Positions 44,952 to 54,085 of a stretch of DNA of 64,000 nt are shown piece by piece. This DNA is from UBA826 sp045564655 (lineage in GTDB: Bacteria; Chloroflexota; Dehalococcoidia; Lucifugimonadales; UBA826), in the NCBI GenBank assembly GCA_045564655.1, contig JBJLGX010000001.1:122367-186366 (forward strand). Direction: 5' to 3'. Both the position numbers and the translations under genes were made by a program. The stretch's first letter is position 1. Each line of letters starts with the position of its first letter. The notes beneath the pieces are model-generated. The model was not told the DNA's origin, ran no database searches, and saw nothing but the letters and a program-made list of their open reading frames with translations.

Positions 44952-45820
44952 TGAAACCTGTATTAATAACTGGAGGCGCTGGTAGCGTAGGAAGACAATT
45001 GGCAGGAATGCTATTAGATGATGGCGTTCCTGTGCGCATTTTTGATCTTCCTTTTATGGATTTTGAAGGATTAGAAGGCCAGAAAGATGTTGAAATTTTT
45101 AAAGGAGATATAACTGATCCAGAAGCTGTTTCTAAAGCTGTTGATGGAGTCAGATGTGTATTGCATTTAGCTGCAATATTGCCTCCAAATAGCGAGAAAG
45201 ATAGATCATTCACTTTTAAAGTTAATGTTGAAGGAACTCAAAACATTTTGACTAGCATGAAAGAAGTTGCAAAAGATGCAACAATTGTATTTACATCTTC
45301 TATAAGTACCTACGGGGATACATCTCGGGAAAAAGACCCAGTATCTGTTGAACATGAACAAAAAGCTATAGATGTTTATGCAGATAGTAAGATTGCTGGT
45401 GAAAAACTAGTTATGTCTTCTGGAGTTAAATATGTTATTTTGCGGATAGCTAGTATTGCTGTTCCAGCTTTTATAGAACCGGCTGACCCCTGGCCATTTA
45501 TGGCTGATCAAAAAGTAGAAATGGTTCATCGAGACGATGTTGCAGATGCTATACGTAATTCAGTTGATGCCAACTCGGCAGTAAATAAAGTTTTTAATAT
45601 AGCCGGAGGAGATACTTGGAGACATACTGGTCAAAAATATGTAGAAGACTTCTTTACCTTTATGGGAGCTCCTATAGATCTAGCAAATTATAGAGAAACC
45701 CCAGGATGGAATCATTGGTATGATACGGAAGAATCACAGTCTATACTTAAATATCAAAACAGATCTTATGAACATTATTCTGACCAAATGAGAAAAATTG
45801 TTGAAGATATGATGTCCTAA
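44951..45820 (+). CDS. NAD-dependent epimerase/dehydratase family protein (extended SDR)
   Basis: Extended short-chain dehydrogenase of 289 residues acting on a nucleotide sugar or similar substrate. It has the Rossmann motif TGGAGSVG (7-14), an acidic end of strand 2 (IFDLP), DITDPEAV, LHLAAILPPN, VNVEGTQNIL and the catalytic Ser/Tyr/Lys set (TSSIS, then YADSK). The C-terminal part (SYEHYSDQM) is variable. The start overlaps the stop of the small upstream gene. Substrate cannot be assigned: no nucleotide-sugar pathway genes are adjacent. Confidence 0.85.
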   Translation: MKPVLITGGAGSVGRQLAGMLLDDGVPVRIFDLPFMDFEGLEGQKDVEIFKGDITDPEAVSKAVDGVRCVLHLAAILPPNSEKDRSFTFKVNVEGTQNILTSMKEVAKDATIVFTSSISTYGDTSREKDPVSVEHEQKAIDVYADSKIAGEKLVMSSGVKYVILRIASIAVPAFIEPADPWPFMADQKVEMVHRDDVADAIRNSVDANSAVNKVFNIAGGDTWRHTGQKYVEDFFTFMGAPIDLANYRETPGWNHWYDTEESQSILKYQNRSYEHYSDQMRKIVEDMMS

Positions 45821-45865
45821 GTATATGATTGGCTAATAGTATGACAGTTGAGGAGTATTACTTCA

Positions 45866-46705
45866 TTGCAAACAGATACGATCACTTTAGAGACTAAGCG
45901 TGAGAAATTAATAGATATATTGTCCGATATGGAGTCTGTTATAGTTGCCTATTCGGGTGGTGTTGATAGTGCTTTTCTTGCTGCCATTTCTAATCAAGTA
46001 TTAGGTGATAAATCCTTAGCTGTGATTGCTGTTTCTCCCAGTTTAGCTCCCTCAGAACTTTATGATGCAGAAGAATTAGCTAATCTATTAAATCTTAATT
46101 TTCGTAAAGTAGAAACAAACGAAATAGAGCGTGAAGATTATAAAGCTAATAATCCTGATAGGTGTTTCTTCTGTAAAGATGAACTTTATTCTCATTTGAT
46201 GAAATTTGCTGAATCAGAAACTTATAATTATGTCTTAAATGGTACAAATAAAGATGATTTAGGTGATTATAGACCAGGTATAGATGCGGCTAAACAGTAT
46301 GGTGTCAGAAGCCCTCTTGTTGAGGCGGAATTAACAAAAGAAGACATTAGAACATTATCGAAAGATATGGGATTAGAAGTGTGGGATAAGCCAGCGCAGG
46401 CTTGTTTATCTTCAAGGATTCCGTACGGAACAACAGTTACTGTTGAAGCGTTAACTAGAATTGCTAAGGCAGAACATTTTTTAAGATCAAAAGGATTTAA
46501 ACAAATCCGTGTTAGGCATCATGATTCTATAGCTCGTATTGAAGTAAATCCTTCTGAATTAAGTGATTTTATTTCGGAACCACTTAGATCAGAAATAAAT
46601 GATGAATTTAAAAAAATAGGTTATTCGTACGTGACTTTAGATATGGAAGGCTTTCGTTCAGGAAGCTTGAATGAAATATTGTCAGATCTTGCGAAAAAAA
46701 AGTAA
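45866..46705 (+). CDS. larE: ATP-dependent sacrificial sulfur transferase, LarE family
   Basis: PP-loop (adenine alpha hydrolase fold) enzyme. LarE adenylates and then thiolates the pyridinium cofactor precursor used by nickel-dependent lactate racemase-type enzymes. About 279 residues: SGGVDS (30-35), NPDRCFFCKDELY with Cys100 and Cys103, NGTNKDDLGDYRPG and PAQACLSSRIPYG with Cys180. The last Cys matches the sulfur-donating position of LarE. The frame is also open from TTG 45848, but GAGGAG sits about 10 nt before TTG 45866. No larA, larB or larC is in the window. A related tRNA or other thiolase role is possible. Confidence 0.85.
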   Translation: MQTDTITLETKREKLIDILSDMESVIVAYSGGVDSAFLAAISNQVLGDKSLAVIAVSPSLAPSELYDAEELANLLNLNFRKVETNEIEREDYKANNPDRCFFCKDELYSHLMKFAESETYNYVLNGTNKDDLGDYRPGIDAAKQYGVRSPLVEAELTKEDIRTLSKDMGLEVWDKPAQACLSSRIPYGTTVTVEALTRIAKAEHFLRSKGFKQIRVRHHDSIARIEVNPSELSDFISEPLRSEINDEFKKIGYSYVTLDMEGFRSGSLNEILSDLAKKK

Positions 46706-46740
46706 TTGATTTTTTGAGACTTTAAATTCATAGTTTTAGT

Positions 46741-48867
46741 ATGAATATTACGAGTAAAGATATAGCATTTTTCCCGTCTCCAGGTATGGATACTCCTGCG
46801 TCACTTAAATTTAGTCCTAGTGGTAATTATCTGGCCTACCTCAAATCTACTAATATAGGATCATCAAAATCACTATTTGTTTTAGATATTAATTCTGGAA
46901 CTGAATCATTGATTTCAGATGGCTCAGACCTCAACTTATCTGAAGGTTCTATAGAGGAAGACCTTACTCGTCAGAGATTGCGACAAATGTCACAAGGCAT
47001 ATCGCGATATGATTGGGTTAATGGAGACAAAATAATATTACCAACCCCTACGGCTATATACTTTTTTGATTCTGTTAAATCTAAACCAAAAAAAATAATA
47101 GATAATAAAAAATATCAATTACTTGACCCGAAAGTATCTCCAGATGGCAAATATATATCTTTTATTTCTGAAGGTGAAATATTTGTTATGAATATTTCTA
47201 ATTCAAAAATAAATCAAATAACTACTACTGCAACTCAAGGTGTTACTAATGGTTTAGCTGATTACATTGCCCAAGAAGAAATGCAGCGACTTAGTGGATA
47301 TTTTTGGAGTCCTGATAGTTTGCGAATAGCATTTACTCAAGTTGATACAAACCACATACCTGAATATATTATTCAAAATCTAGCCTCTTCTGATTCAGAA
47401 ACTATTAATAAAGAAATACATAAGTATCCTTTTGCTGGAAAATATAATCCTAAAGTTAGCTTTGGAGTTGTCGATCTTGAAGGAGATATGAAAAATCTAG
47501 ACATATCAGAATATGAATATTTGCCACGTTTTTCTTGGCTAAAAGATGGTTCACTAATTTTGCAAGTTCAAAACAGACAACAGACAAATTTGGAACTAAT
47601 TCATGTAGCTAACGATCTTTCTAGTTATTCTGTAATCCTCACGGAGCAATCGGATTATTGGATCAACATAACGGATATTTTTAAACCATTATCTAATGGT
47701 AAATTTATATGGGGTTCTGAGCGTACAGGATTTAATCATTTGTATATGTATGATTTTTCTGACCATTCTTATTGTCAAATAACTAAAGGTGATTGGCATG
47801 TTGATTCTGTCATAGGTGTAGACCAAGATAAGGGACTCATATATTTTGCTGCAAATAAAGATTCTGCAATTAGCAAAAGTATATTTACTGTCAATTTTAA
47901 AGGTGAAGCTATTACGAAAATTTCGTCTTCCAATGGTACAGCATCAGCTATTTTTGACCCTATCTCTAAGATGTTAGCAATTATTAAAAGTTCATTAGAA
48001 GATTCTCCTTCCTTTTCTTTATTAAATTGTAAAGAAAATACCTTGATTGATTTGCAGTCAATTATTTTAAATGATGATAGAGTTGAGAATTTTAATTTAA
48101 TTCCACCAGACATTATTACCTTAGACTCGGATTCTAATGATCAGTTGTATTCGGCTATATATAAACCAGATACCAGAAAGTTTTCTCCTCCTTATCCAAC
48201 TGTACTGTACGTTTATGGAGGCCCTCATTCACAGTTAGTAACTGATTCGTATTCATTGACTTCTGCTATGCGAATACAAAGGTTGAGACAAAACGGATTT
48301 TTGGTATGCATATTGGATAATCGCGGAACATATCGACGTGGAATTGAATTTGAAGCATATGTGAAAAATAATATGGGGAATTTGGAAGTAGAGGATCAAA
48401 TAAAGGGGATAGAACATTTAATAGATATTGGCCTGACTGATCCAGAGAATATTGCTGTATATGGATGGAGTTATGGAGGATATATGGCCTTAATGTGCTT
48501 AGCTAAAGCTCCAGGACTATTTAAGGTAGCTATATCGGGTGCCCCAGTTGTATCTTGGGAATATTATGATACACATTACACAGAAAGATATATGGGTCAT
48601 CCAGATTTGTATGAAGAAAAATACAGAGACTCTAGTGTATTGTCATATGTCCCAAACATAAAAGGAAATTTATTGTTAATTCATGGCCTACTAGATGAAA
48701 ATGTTCATTTTAGGCATACAAGTATTTTAGTAGATTCTTTAATTTCCAATAATAAGGATTATGAACTTCTTTTATTTCCTCATAGTAGACATATGCCTAC
48801 TAAAATATCAGATAGAGTTTATATGGAAAATAGAATCTTTAAATTTATCCAAAAAAATTTAAGCTAG
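46741..48867 (+). CDS. S9 family peptidase, dipeptidyl peptidase IV-like
   Basis: Serine peptidase of 708 residues with an N-terminal beta-propeller (about 15-450, with repeats such as LKFSPSGNYLAYL and YFWSPDSLRIAFTQ) and a C-terminal alpha/beta hydrolase. The triad is Ser577 in GWSYGGY, Asp652 in HGLLDENV and His684 in PHSRHMP. The RYMGHPDLYEE segment is typical of DPP IV (S9B). The propeller Glu pair that binds the substrate N-terminus may be EE in YIAQEEMQRLSGYFW. No signal peptide or membrane anchor is visible, so it is probably cytoplasmic and recycles peptides. It lies 35 nt after larE. Confidence 0.9.
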   Translation: MNITSKDIAFFPSPGMDTPASLKFSPSGNYLAYLKSTNIGSSKSLFVLDINSGTESLISDGSDLNLSEGSIEEDLTRQRLRQMSQGISRYDWVNGDKIILPTPTAIYFFDSVKSKPKKIIDNKKYQLLDPKVSPDGKYISFISEGEIFVMNISNSKINQITTTATQGVTNGLADYIAQEEMQRLSGYFWSPDSLRIAFTQVDTNHIPEYIIQNLASSDSETINKEIHKYPFAGKYNPKVSFGVVDLEGDMKNLDISEYEYLPRFSWLKDGSLILQVQNRQQTNLELIHVANDLSSYSVILTEQSDYWINITDIFKPLSNGKFIWGSERTGFNHLYMYDFSDHSYCQITKGDWHVDSVIGVDQDKGLIYFAANKDSAISKSIFTVNFKGEAITKISSSNGTASAIFDPISKMLAIIKSSLEDSPSFSLLNCKENTLIDLQSIILNDDRVENFNLIPPDIITLDSDSNDQLYSAIYKPDTRKFSPPYPTVLYVYGGPHSQLVTDSYSLTSAMRIQRLRQNGFLVCILDNRGTYRRGIEFEAYVKNNMGNLEVEDQIKGIEHLIDIGLTDPENIAVYGWSYGGYMALMCLAKAPGLFKVAISGAPVVSWEYYDTHYTERYMGHPDLYEEKYRDSSVLSYVPNIKGNLLLIHGLLDENVHFRHTSILVDSLISNNKDYELLLFPHSRHMPTKISDRVYMENRIFKFIQKNLS

Positions 48868-48871
48868 TAAG

Positions 48872-49654
48872 TTAGAAAGATGTATAGCCACCATCGACTG
48901 GAATTGAAACGCCAGTGACATAATTTGAAGCATTACTAGATAGGAAAATTGCTGTTCCTGATAAATCGCTAGGTTCCCCCCAACGGTTTTGTGGGATTCT
49001 TGATGAGATTTGAGCAAATCTTTCTGGAGCTTGAGTTTTAGTATCTTTTGTTAAATCTGTGGTTATCCAGCCAGGCAAAATCGTATTTACTTGAATGTTG
49101 TCTCTTGCCCATGCCATTGCTAAGCTCTTGGTTAATTGAACCACACCACCTTTAGTAGACGCATATGCAGCAGCCCATTCAACCCCAAATACGGATGTCA
49201 TAGATCCTATATTAATTATTTTGCCACCACCGTTTGATTTCATGCTTGGGTATACAGCTTTAGCAAATAGAAATGATCCCGTTAGATTTATTTGGACAAC
49301 CTTGTTCCATTCATCAGTCGACAGTTCCATTGGAGGTTTCTTTATATTAATACCAGCATTATTTACTAATATATCTATTGGGCTTCCGTGCGAACCAGTT
49401 GTTAAGTCATCTACTAGTTCATTGATAGCTTTTTCATCAGAAACATCGACTTGATATCCTGAAACTGATACATCCTTTATTTTTGTATCAACAAGACTAT
49501 TAACAGCTTTTTCAGTTTTAGCTTTATTCCTAGCAGCTATTATAATATTAGCCCCTGAATCAGCTAGTCCCTTAGCTATTCCATATCCAATTCCACCATT
49601 GCCACCTGTTATTAAAGCAGTTTTACCGGACAGATCAAAAAGGGTCGTACTCAT
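48872..49654 (-). CDS. Short-chain dehydrogenase/reductase (SDR)
   Basis: Classical SDR of 260 residues using NAD(P)H. TGGNGGIG (16-23), NNAGIN (98-103), Ser151 and YASTK (Tyr164, Lys168) form the cofactor and catalytic set. PGWITTDLT and the tail YVTGVSIPVDGGY are standard. The overall style is closest to gluconate 5-dehydrogenase or 2-deoxy-gluconate 3-dehydrogenase, but substrate cannot be fixed. It is 18 nt after an acyl-CoA dehydrogenase gene on the same strand, suggesting a shared catabolic route. Convergent with the S9 peptidase, 4 nt apart. Confidence 0.88.
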   Translation of the reverse strand: MSTTLFDLSGKTALITGGNGGIGYGIAKGLADSGANIIIAARNKAKTEKAVNSLVDTKIKDVSVSGYQVDVSDEKAINELVDDLTTGSHGSPIDILVNNAGINIKKPPMELSTDEWNKVVQINLTGSFLFAKAVYPSMKSNGGGKIINIGSMTSVFGVEWAAAYASTKGGVVQLTKSLAMAWARDNIQVNTILPGWITTDLTKDTKTQAPERFAQISSRIPQNRWGEPSDLSGTAIFLSSNASNYVTGVSIPVDGGYTSF

Positions 49655-49672
49655 TTTGTTTATTCCTATTAA

Positions 49673-50797
49673 CTATATATTCAAAAGGTCCGCAATTTTG
49701 TTTGTATGAAATTGTGCATCTCCAAACATTAATTCGGCAGATTTGATTCTCTTTGTATATAACTGCAAATTATGTTCTTTTGTGAATCCGATAGCTCCAT
49801 GAGTTTGGTGCCCCATTGCACAAACTCGTTTAGCCGATTCGTTGACCCATGCTTTTGCCATTGCGACTTCTTTATCAGCTGATAAACCTTCTGATAAGGC
49901 TGATCCAGCCTGATAAGTCATCAATCTGGATAATTCAACTTCTGTTGCCATATTTGCACAATGATGTTGAACTGCTTGAAATGTTCCAATTGGTCGTCCA
50001 AATTGAGTTCTTTGTTTAGCATATTCAACTGTCATTTCCAGAACATTTTGTATTGCTCCAGACATTTCTGCACACTTTCCGATTGCAGCCAAATTTGTTA
50101 TTTGTTTGATAGTATCCCAACCTTTATTGAGATCACCTAATAAGCTTTCATGAGAAACTGCAACATTCTTAAATACAACTTCGGATTGGTTATCTGAGCC
50201 TATTGTTTTTAATGAAGTTTGAGATATTCCTGATTCAGATGCTGATACCATAAAAAGACTTATGTCAGTATCTTTCTTGCCTGTACGTGCTGCAACGATG
50301 AAATATTCTGATACATTTGCATAAGGCACAAACAGCTTTGTTCCATTTAAAATATACCCATTATTTGTATCTGTTGCTTCTAATTGGACTCCACTTGCTT
50401 CCCAACTAGCATCAGGTTCTGTTAATGCCAAAGTCACTATAATTTGACCTTCTGCTATTCTGGGTAAATATTCTTTTTTCTGTTCTTCAGTAGCAGATTT
50501 CATTAGAGTCATGCCACCTAAAACAACTGTAGTGAAATAAGGACCAGGAAGCATATATCGTCCCATTTCTTCTAACAATATTATTAAATCTTGAAATTCT
50601 AGGCCTGCTCCTCCATATTCTTCAGGGATGATTAGTCCAATCCATCCTTGCTCTGCGATTTTTTGCCATATTTCGTCAGTATATCCTTTGCTATCTTCTT
50701 CCATCTCTCTAACGTATGTGTCAGGGCATTCAGAATCTAAGAATTCTTTTGCGCTAGTTTTTAACATTTGTTGGATTTCATTAAGTCCGAGATCCAT
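49673..50797 (-). CDS. Acyl-CoA dehydrogenase (first of a pair)
   Basis: FAD-dependent acyl-CoA dehydrogenase of 374 residues. It shows the N-terminal helical domain (QGWIGLIIPEEYGGAGLEFQD), the middle beta domain (TLALTEPDASWEASGVQLEA) and the C-terminal helices (TVEYAKQRTQFGRPIGTFQA, then MGHQTHGAIGFTKEHNLQLY). The strict catalytic Glu of short-chain enzymes is not evident at 'YEGT'; the protein resembles the actinobacterial FadE-like subunits that work as heteromers. It is 47 nt downstream of a second acyl-CoA dehydrogenase, which suggests an alpha2beta2 complex. Substrate is unknown (fatty acyl or steroid-like side chain). Confidence 0.88.
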   Translation of the reverse strand: MDLGLNEIQQMLKTSAKEFLDSECPDTYVREMEEDSKGYTDEIWQKIAEQGWIGLIIPEEYGGAGLEFQDLIILLEEMGRYMLPGPYFTTVVLGGMTLMKSATEEQKKEYLPRIAEGQIIVTLALTEPDASWEASGVQLEATDTNNGYILNGTKLFVPYANVSEYFIVAARTGKKDTDISLFMVSASESGISQTSLKTIGSDNQSEVVFKNVAVSHESLLGDLNKGWDTIKQITNLAAIGKCAEMSGAIQNVLEMTVEYAKQRTQFGRPIGTFQAVQHHCANMATEVELSRLMTYQAGSALSEGLSADKEVAMAKAWVNESAKRVCAMGHQTHGAIGFTKEHNLQLYTKRIKSAELMFGDAQFHTNKIADLLNI

Positions 50798-50844
50798 CTA
50801 AACTACTCCTAAATGTTGAATATGATTTTAAGATAATTAATTCT

Positions 50845-52038
50845 TTAACCTCGTGGCAATCCTAATCCTCTAGTCGCAATGATTCCTTTTTGGATTTCTG
50901 TTGTGCCGGCTAAAATGGTTAATGAAGTGTTCATTAAGTGTTGGTGAAGAATGCGCCCTTCCAAAGGAGCATACTTTGATCCACCTTCTAATTGCCCATG
51001 CATTCCTAACAACATCATTCCAAATTCACTGAGGTGTTGCTGTAGCTCACTTCCACGTATTTTTGCAATTGAAGCTTCCTTATTAGGGACTAATCCTTCG
51101 CTTTGCATCCATGCTACGTTATAAGAAATTAGCTTGCATGCTTCAACTTCAATCGCTAGGTTGGATAATTTGTCTTTTATGATAGGATCTTCAGATAATA
51201 GGATTCCATTTCGGGTATTGGTTTTTGCAAAATCTATAAGGTCTTCTAACATTCTTTGACCTTCTGCTGGATAGTCAACACCAGATCTCTCAAAATCTAA
51301 AAGAGTTGCTCCTACATACCAGCCTCTATTAAGTTCTCCTACAAGATTTTTCTTAGGAATTCGGACATTGTCAAATGTGACCATATTGAAGTGATGGGAG
51401 TCAGCCATGTTAATGATTGGATTTACTGTAACTCCAGGATCATCCATATCGCATAACAAAAAACTTATGCCTCGATGCTTAGGTGCGTCAGGATCTGTTC
51501 TTGCCATCAGGAATATATGATCAGCTCTATGAGCCATTGATGTCCATATTTTTGTGCCATTGACTATAAAATCATCACCATCTTCAACTGCACGAGTTTG
51601 TAATGAGGCTAAATCAGAACCTGATTCAGGTTCTGAGTAACCTTGGCACCATTGTACGTCACCTTTTGCTATAGGAGGTAAAAATTCTGCTCTCTGTTCA
51701 TCTGTCCCGTGTATCATTAAAGTAGGGGCTAGCATTTTTGTTCCAAAATTATCTCTGCCTGGGGCCCTATGATATGCCATTTCTTCTGAGAAGATCATTT
51801 GTTTGATAACAGAGGCATCTTGTCCTCCATATTCTTCAGGCCATGCCATTGTAAGCCAGCCTTTTTCAGCAAGTTTACTTCGCATTGACATATTAAATTT
51901 CCATTCCTCATCAGAATTGCCATAATTAACACTTTGGTTTCCACCAGTTGCCTCAGGCGCTTTTGCAAGTTCAGATTTTAGCCATGTTCGCAATTCATTT
52001 CTGAACTCATTTTCCTCATCTGTAAATTTAAAATCCAT
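50845..52038 (-). CDS. Acyl-CoA dehydrogenase (second of a pair)
   Basis: Acyl-CoA dehydrogenase of 397 residues. Motifs: GWLTMAWPEEYGGQDASVI (N-domain), WCQGYSEPESGSDLASLQT (flavin-contact strand), DDFIVNGTKIWTSMAHRAD and MVTFDNVRIPKKNLVGELNRGW. The C-terminal TILAGTTEIQKGIIATRGLGLPRG carries the 'GTTEIQ' FAD motif. With the shorter neighbour it resembles the paired FadE genes used for bulky acyl-CoA substrates. It is 30 nt after the stand-alone RAM-domain gene, which may regulate the cluster. Confidence 0.9.
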   Translation of the reverse strand: MDFKFTDEENEFRNELRTWLKSELAKAPEATGGNQSVNYGNSDEEWKFNMSMRSKLAEKGWLTMAWPEEYGGQDASVIKQMIFSEEMAYHRAPGRDNFGTKMLAPTLMIHGTDEQRAEFLPPIAKGDVQWCQGYSEPESGSDLASLQTRAVEDGDDFIVNGTKIWTSMAHRADHIFLMARTDPDAPKHRGISFLLCDMDDPGVTVNPIINMADSHHFNMVTFDNVRIPKKNLVGELNRGWYVGATLLDFERSGVDYPAEGQRMLEDLIDFAKTNTRNGILLSEDPIIKDKLSNLAIEVEACKLISYNVAWMQSEGLVPNKEASIAKIRGSELQQHLSEFGMMLLGMHGQLEGGSKYAPLEGRILHQHLMNTSLTILAGTTEIQKGIIATRGLGLPRG

Positions 52039-52068
52039 AGTTTTCGTGACCTCTTTAAAAATTTGGTA

Positions 52069-52302
52069 TCAAGATACTGATAAACATGTTACCGTTCTTA
52101 CTACTCCTGATATTTTATGAATATTACTTGTAACTATTTCTCCTACAGAACTCAATGAATCTGTATTTATGATCGCTATTATGTCATATGGTCCTGTGAC
52201 TGGGTCAACAAGAATAATATCAGTTAACTTATTTAATTGTTCACAAACTTCACGAGTGCTACCAACTGATGTTTCTATTAATATGTAAGCTTTTGTGTCC
52301 AT
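52069..52302 (-). CDS. Stand-alone Lrp/AsnC ligand-binding (RAM) domain protein
   Basis: A 77-residue protein that is just the effector-binding half of Lrp/AsnC regulators: AYILIETSVGSTREVCEQL, VTGPYDIIAIINTDSL and HKISGVVRTVTCLSV. There is no DNA-binding helix-turn-helix. Such stand-alone RAM domains form ring-like oligomers and may bind amino acids or modulate full-length Lrp proteins. It leads the acyl-CoA dehydrogenase/SDR operon, 30 nt upstream. The divergent promoter to the flavin reductase lies just beyond it. Confidence 0.85.
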   Translation of the reverse strand: MDTKAYILIETSVGSTREVCEQLNKLTDIILVDPVTGPYDIIAIINTDSLSSVGEIVTSNIHKISGVVRTVTCLSVS

Positions 52303-52450
52303 ATGTACTTCTTAAGTGTTTTATTACTCATGCATTCTATTTTGATTTTGTGAAACGTGCAACGATTTGAAGAACTATAAAAGTGTTTGCCTATTACCTA
52401 TGATTGTAATATGGTAAGAAATATTTAGATAATCGAGGTATTACCATTAA
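52303..52450. promoter_or_regulatory. Divergent promoter region of the catabolic cluster
   Basis: A 148-nt gap between the RAM-domain gene (minus) and the flavin reductase gene (plus). No strong -35/-10 pair stands out; TAATAT near 52410 is the best -10 candidate on the plus strand. No hairpin or tRNA was seen. It is assigned as a promoter region only because both flanking operons must start here. Confidence 0.35.
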
Positions 52451-52927
52451 ATGGATCCAGAACTTTTCAGACAAGCTTGGGGTAATTTCGCTACTGGAGT
52501 TTGTATAGTAAATACATTAGAAGAAAACGGGGCAATACATGGAATGACAGCTAATGGAGTTGCATCTATTTCTTTAGATCCAATGCTAGTTATGGTCTCT
52601 GTTGCCCATAAAGCTAATACATATCCAATTATGAAGAAAACACAGAGATATGTTATTAATATTTTGTCAGAATCTCAGAAAGATGTTGCAATGGAATATG
52701 CTAAAAAAGTAAAACCAGATGATTTTAATTTAGATGATCAGTATGTTTTTACCTCGTCCGGTATGCCGTTTTTAAAGAATTCATTAGCTTCAATGGAATG
52801 TGATGTTGTAAATATGCACAAAGAAGGGGACCATACTATATTTATAGGAGAAGTTAAAGATATCGTTGTTGCTGATGGGCCTCCATTGTTATTTTTTAAA
52901 GGAGACTGGGCCAAGTTTGATATTTGA
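52451..52927 (+). CDS. Flavin reductase family protein
   Basis: A 158-residue FMN-binding split-barrel flavin reductase. It has FRQAWGNFATGVCIVNT at the N-terminus, HGMTANGVASISLDPMLVMVSV, YVINILSESQKDVA, and the HTIFIGEVKDIVV and PPLLFFKGDWAKF end. These proteins use NAD(P)H to make reduced flavin for a monooxygenase partner. It lies 30 nt before an LLM-class flavin-dependent oxidoreductase on the same strand, which makes a two-component monooxygenase likely. Substrate unknown. Confidence 0.88.
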   Translation: MDPELFRQAWGNFATGVCIVNTLEENGAIHGMTANGVASISLDPMLVMVSVAHKANTYPIMKKTQRYVINILSESQKDVAMEYAKKVKPDDFNLDDQYVFTSSGMPFLKNSLASMECDVVNMHKEGDHTIFIGEVKDIVVADGPPLLFFKGDWAKFDI

Positions 52928-52957
52928 TGTATTTAATTATAAGGATGCTAGAATTTT

Positions 52958-54052
52958 ATGATTCCTAAATTTGGTCTTAATAGGCATGACCAAACTTCTG
53001 TTTCTGCTTATGCAAAAGATATTGCTCGTGCAGAGAAAGCAGGTTGGGATTGTGCATTCCTTCCAGATTCACCTCTTAGGATAAGAGACAATTACGTACT
53101 ATTGGCTGCTGCTGCGCAGAGTACAACTAATATAACTATTGGGCCATTACTGACAAACCCAATAATCCGTAAACCTTTTGTTACAGCGTCTAGTATATCT
53201 ACAGTAGCAGAATTAGCTCCTAACCGTACGATTCTTGGTATGGGAATAGGAGATACAGCTGTTCGTCTTGCTGGATTAAAACCAGCTCGTGTAAAAGAAT
53301 TACAAGAAGCTGTACACGTAATCAAGACACTGCTTTCAGGGGCTGAAATTAATTTAGGTGCATCAATCCCGTCTAAGTTATCACATGCTCAACCTGTTCC
53401 AGTGTGGGTTGCATCGGCTGGCCCGCGGACCTTAGAGATGGCAGGTGCATCTTCAGATGGAGTATTTATTAGAGTAGGTACTGATAAATATAACGTAAGC
53501 CTTGCAGTTGAAAAAATATGGGAAGGAGCCCGATCTGTTGGGAAAAACCCTGCCGCAGTTAAATTAGCAGCAGATTTCCATGTTGTACTTTCGGATGATT
53601 CTGAAGCGGCAATGTATATGGGTAAATCTATAGCAGCTGGATATTATGAATACTCTCCTAATCTTTTTGAAAACTTAGGGTTTTCTTGGACTGGACCTCA
53701 TCCAGATGAATTGAGATCTGAATTAATAGAATTAAATAAAAATAATAAAGCTAAAGGATTTAATGCTCCTGATTTCCACCATGCATCAAATTTGGTAGAT
53801 AGTGGGAAGTTAGTTGATTTTATTCCAGATGAATTTGCCCGAGCATTTTGCTTTATAGGAAATTCTGATCAAGTATCAGGCCAAATAGTTAATTTTTTAA
53901 AAGATTGCGATGAGATAGGTGTAAATTTCGAATATGTTTTGTTGCATCCTGTACCTGATCCTCCTATGCCAGATTTAGGACCAAATTCATATCTGGAAAG
54001 TTTTCCTAAGAAAGTTTTAAGTAAAGTTAGGGAACAATTACTCGTAAGATAA
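52958..54052 (+). CDS. LLM-class flavin-dependent oxidoreductase
   Basis: Luciferase-like TIM-barrel oxidoreductase of 364 residues. It has the N-terminal strand KFGLNRHD, RAEKAGWDCAFLPDS, ITIGPLLTNPIIRKP, NRTILGMGIGDTA, AVHVIKTLLSGAEINL and PVPVWVASAGPRTLEMAG. The style is that of the methylene-H4MPT-reductase-like group, whose members use either F420 or FMN. The neighbouring flavin reductase favours reduced FMN. Such flavin monooxygenases are expanded in SAR202-type marine Chloroflexota, which are thought to use them on recalcitrant organic matter. The substrate cannot be read from sequence. Confidence 0.88.
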   Translation: MIPKFGLNRHDQTSVSAYAKDIARAEKAGWDCAFLPDSPLRIRDNYVLLAAAAQSTTNITIGPLLTNPIIRKPFVTASSISTVAELAPNRTILGMGIGDTAVRLAGLKPARVKELQEAVHVIKTLLSGAEINLGASIPSKLSHAQPVPVWVASAGPRTLEMAGASSDGVFIRVGTDKYNVSLAVEKIWEGARSVGKNPAAVKLAADFHVVLSDDSEAAMYMGKSIAAGYYEYSPNLFENLGFSWTGPHPDELRSELIELNKNNKAKGFNAPDFHHASNLVDSGKLVDFIPDEFARAFCFIGNSDQVSGQIVNFLKDCDEIGVNFEYVLLHPVPDPPMPDLGPNSYLESFPKKVLSKVREQLLVR

Positions 54053-54085
54053 AAGTAGTAATTTCTTATTTTTGAGCATAAGGTG

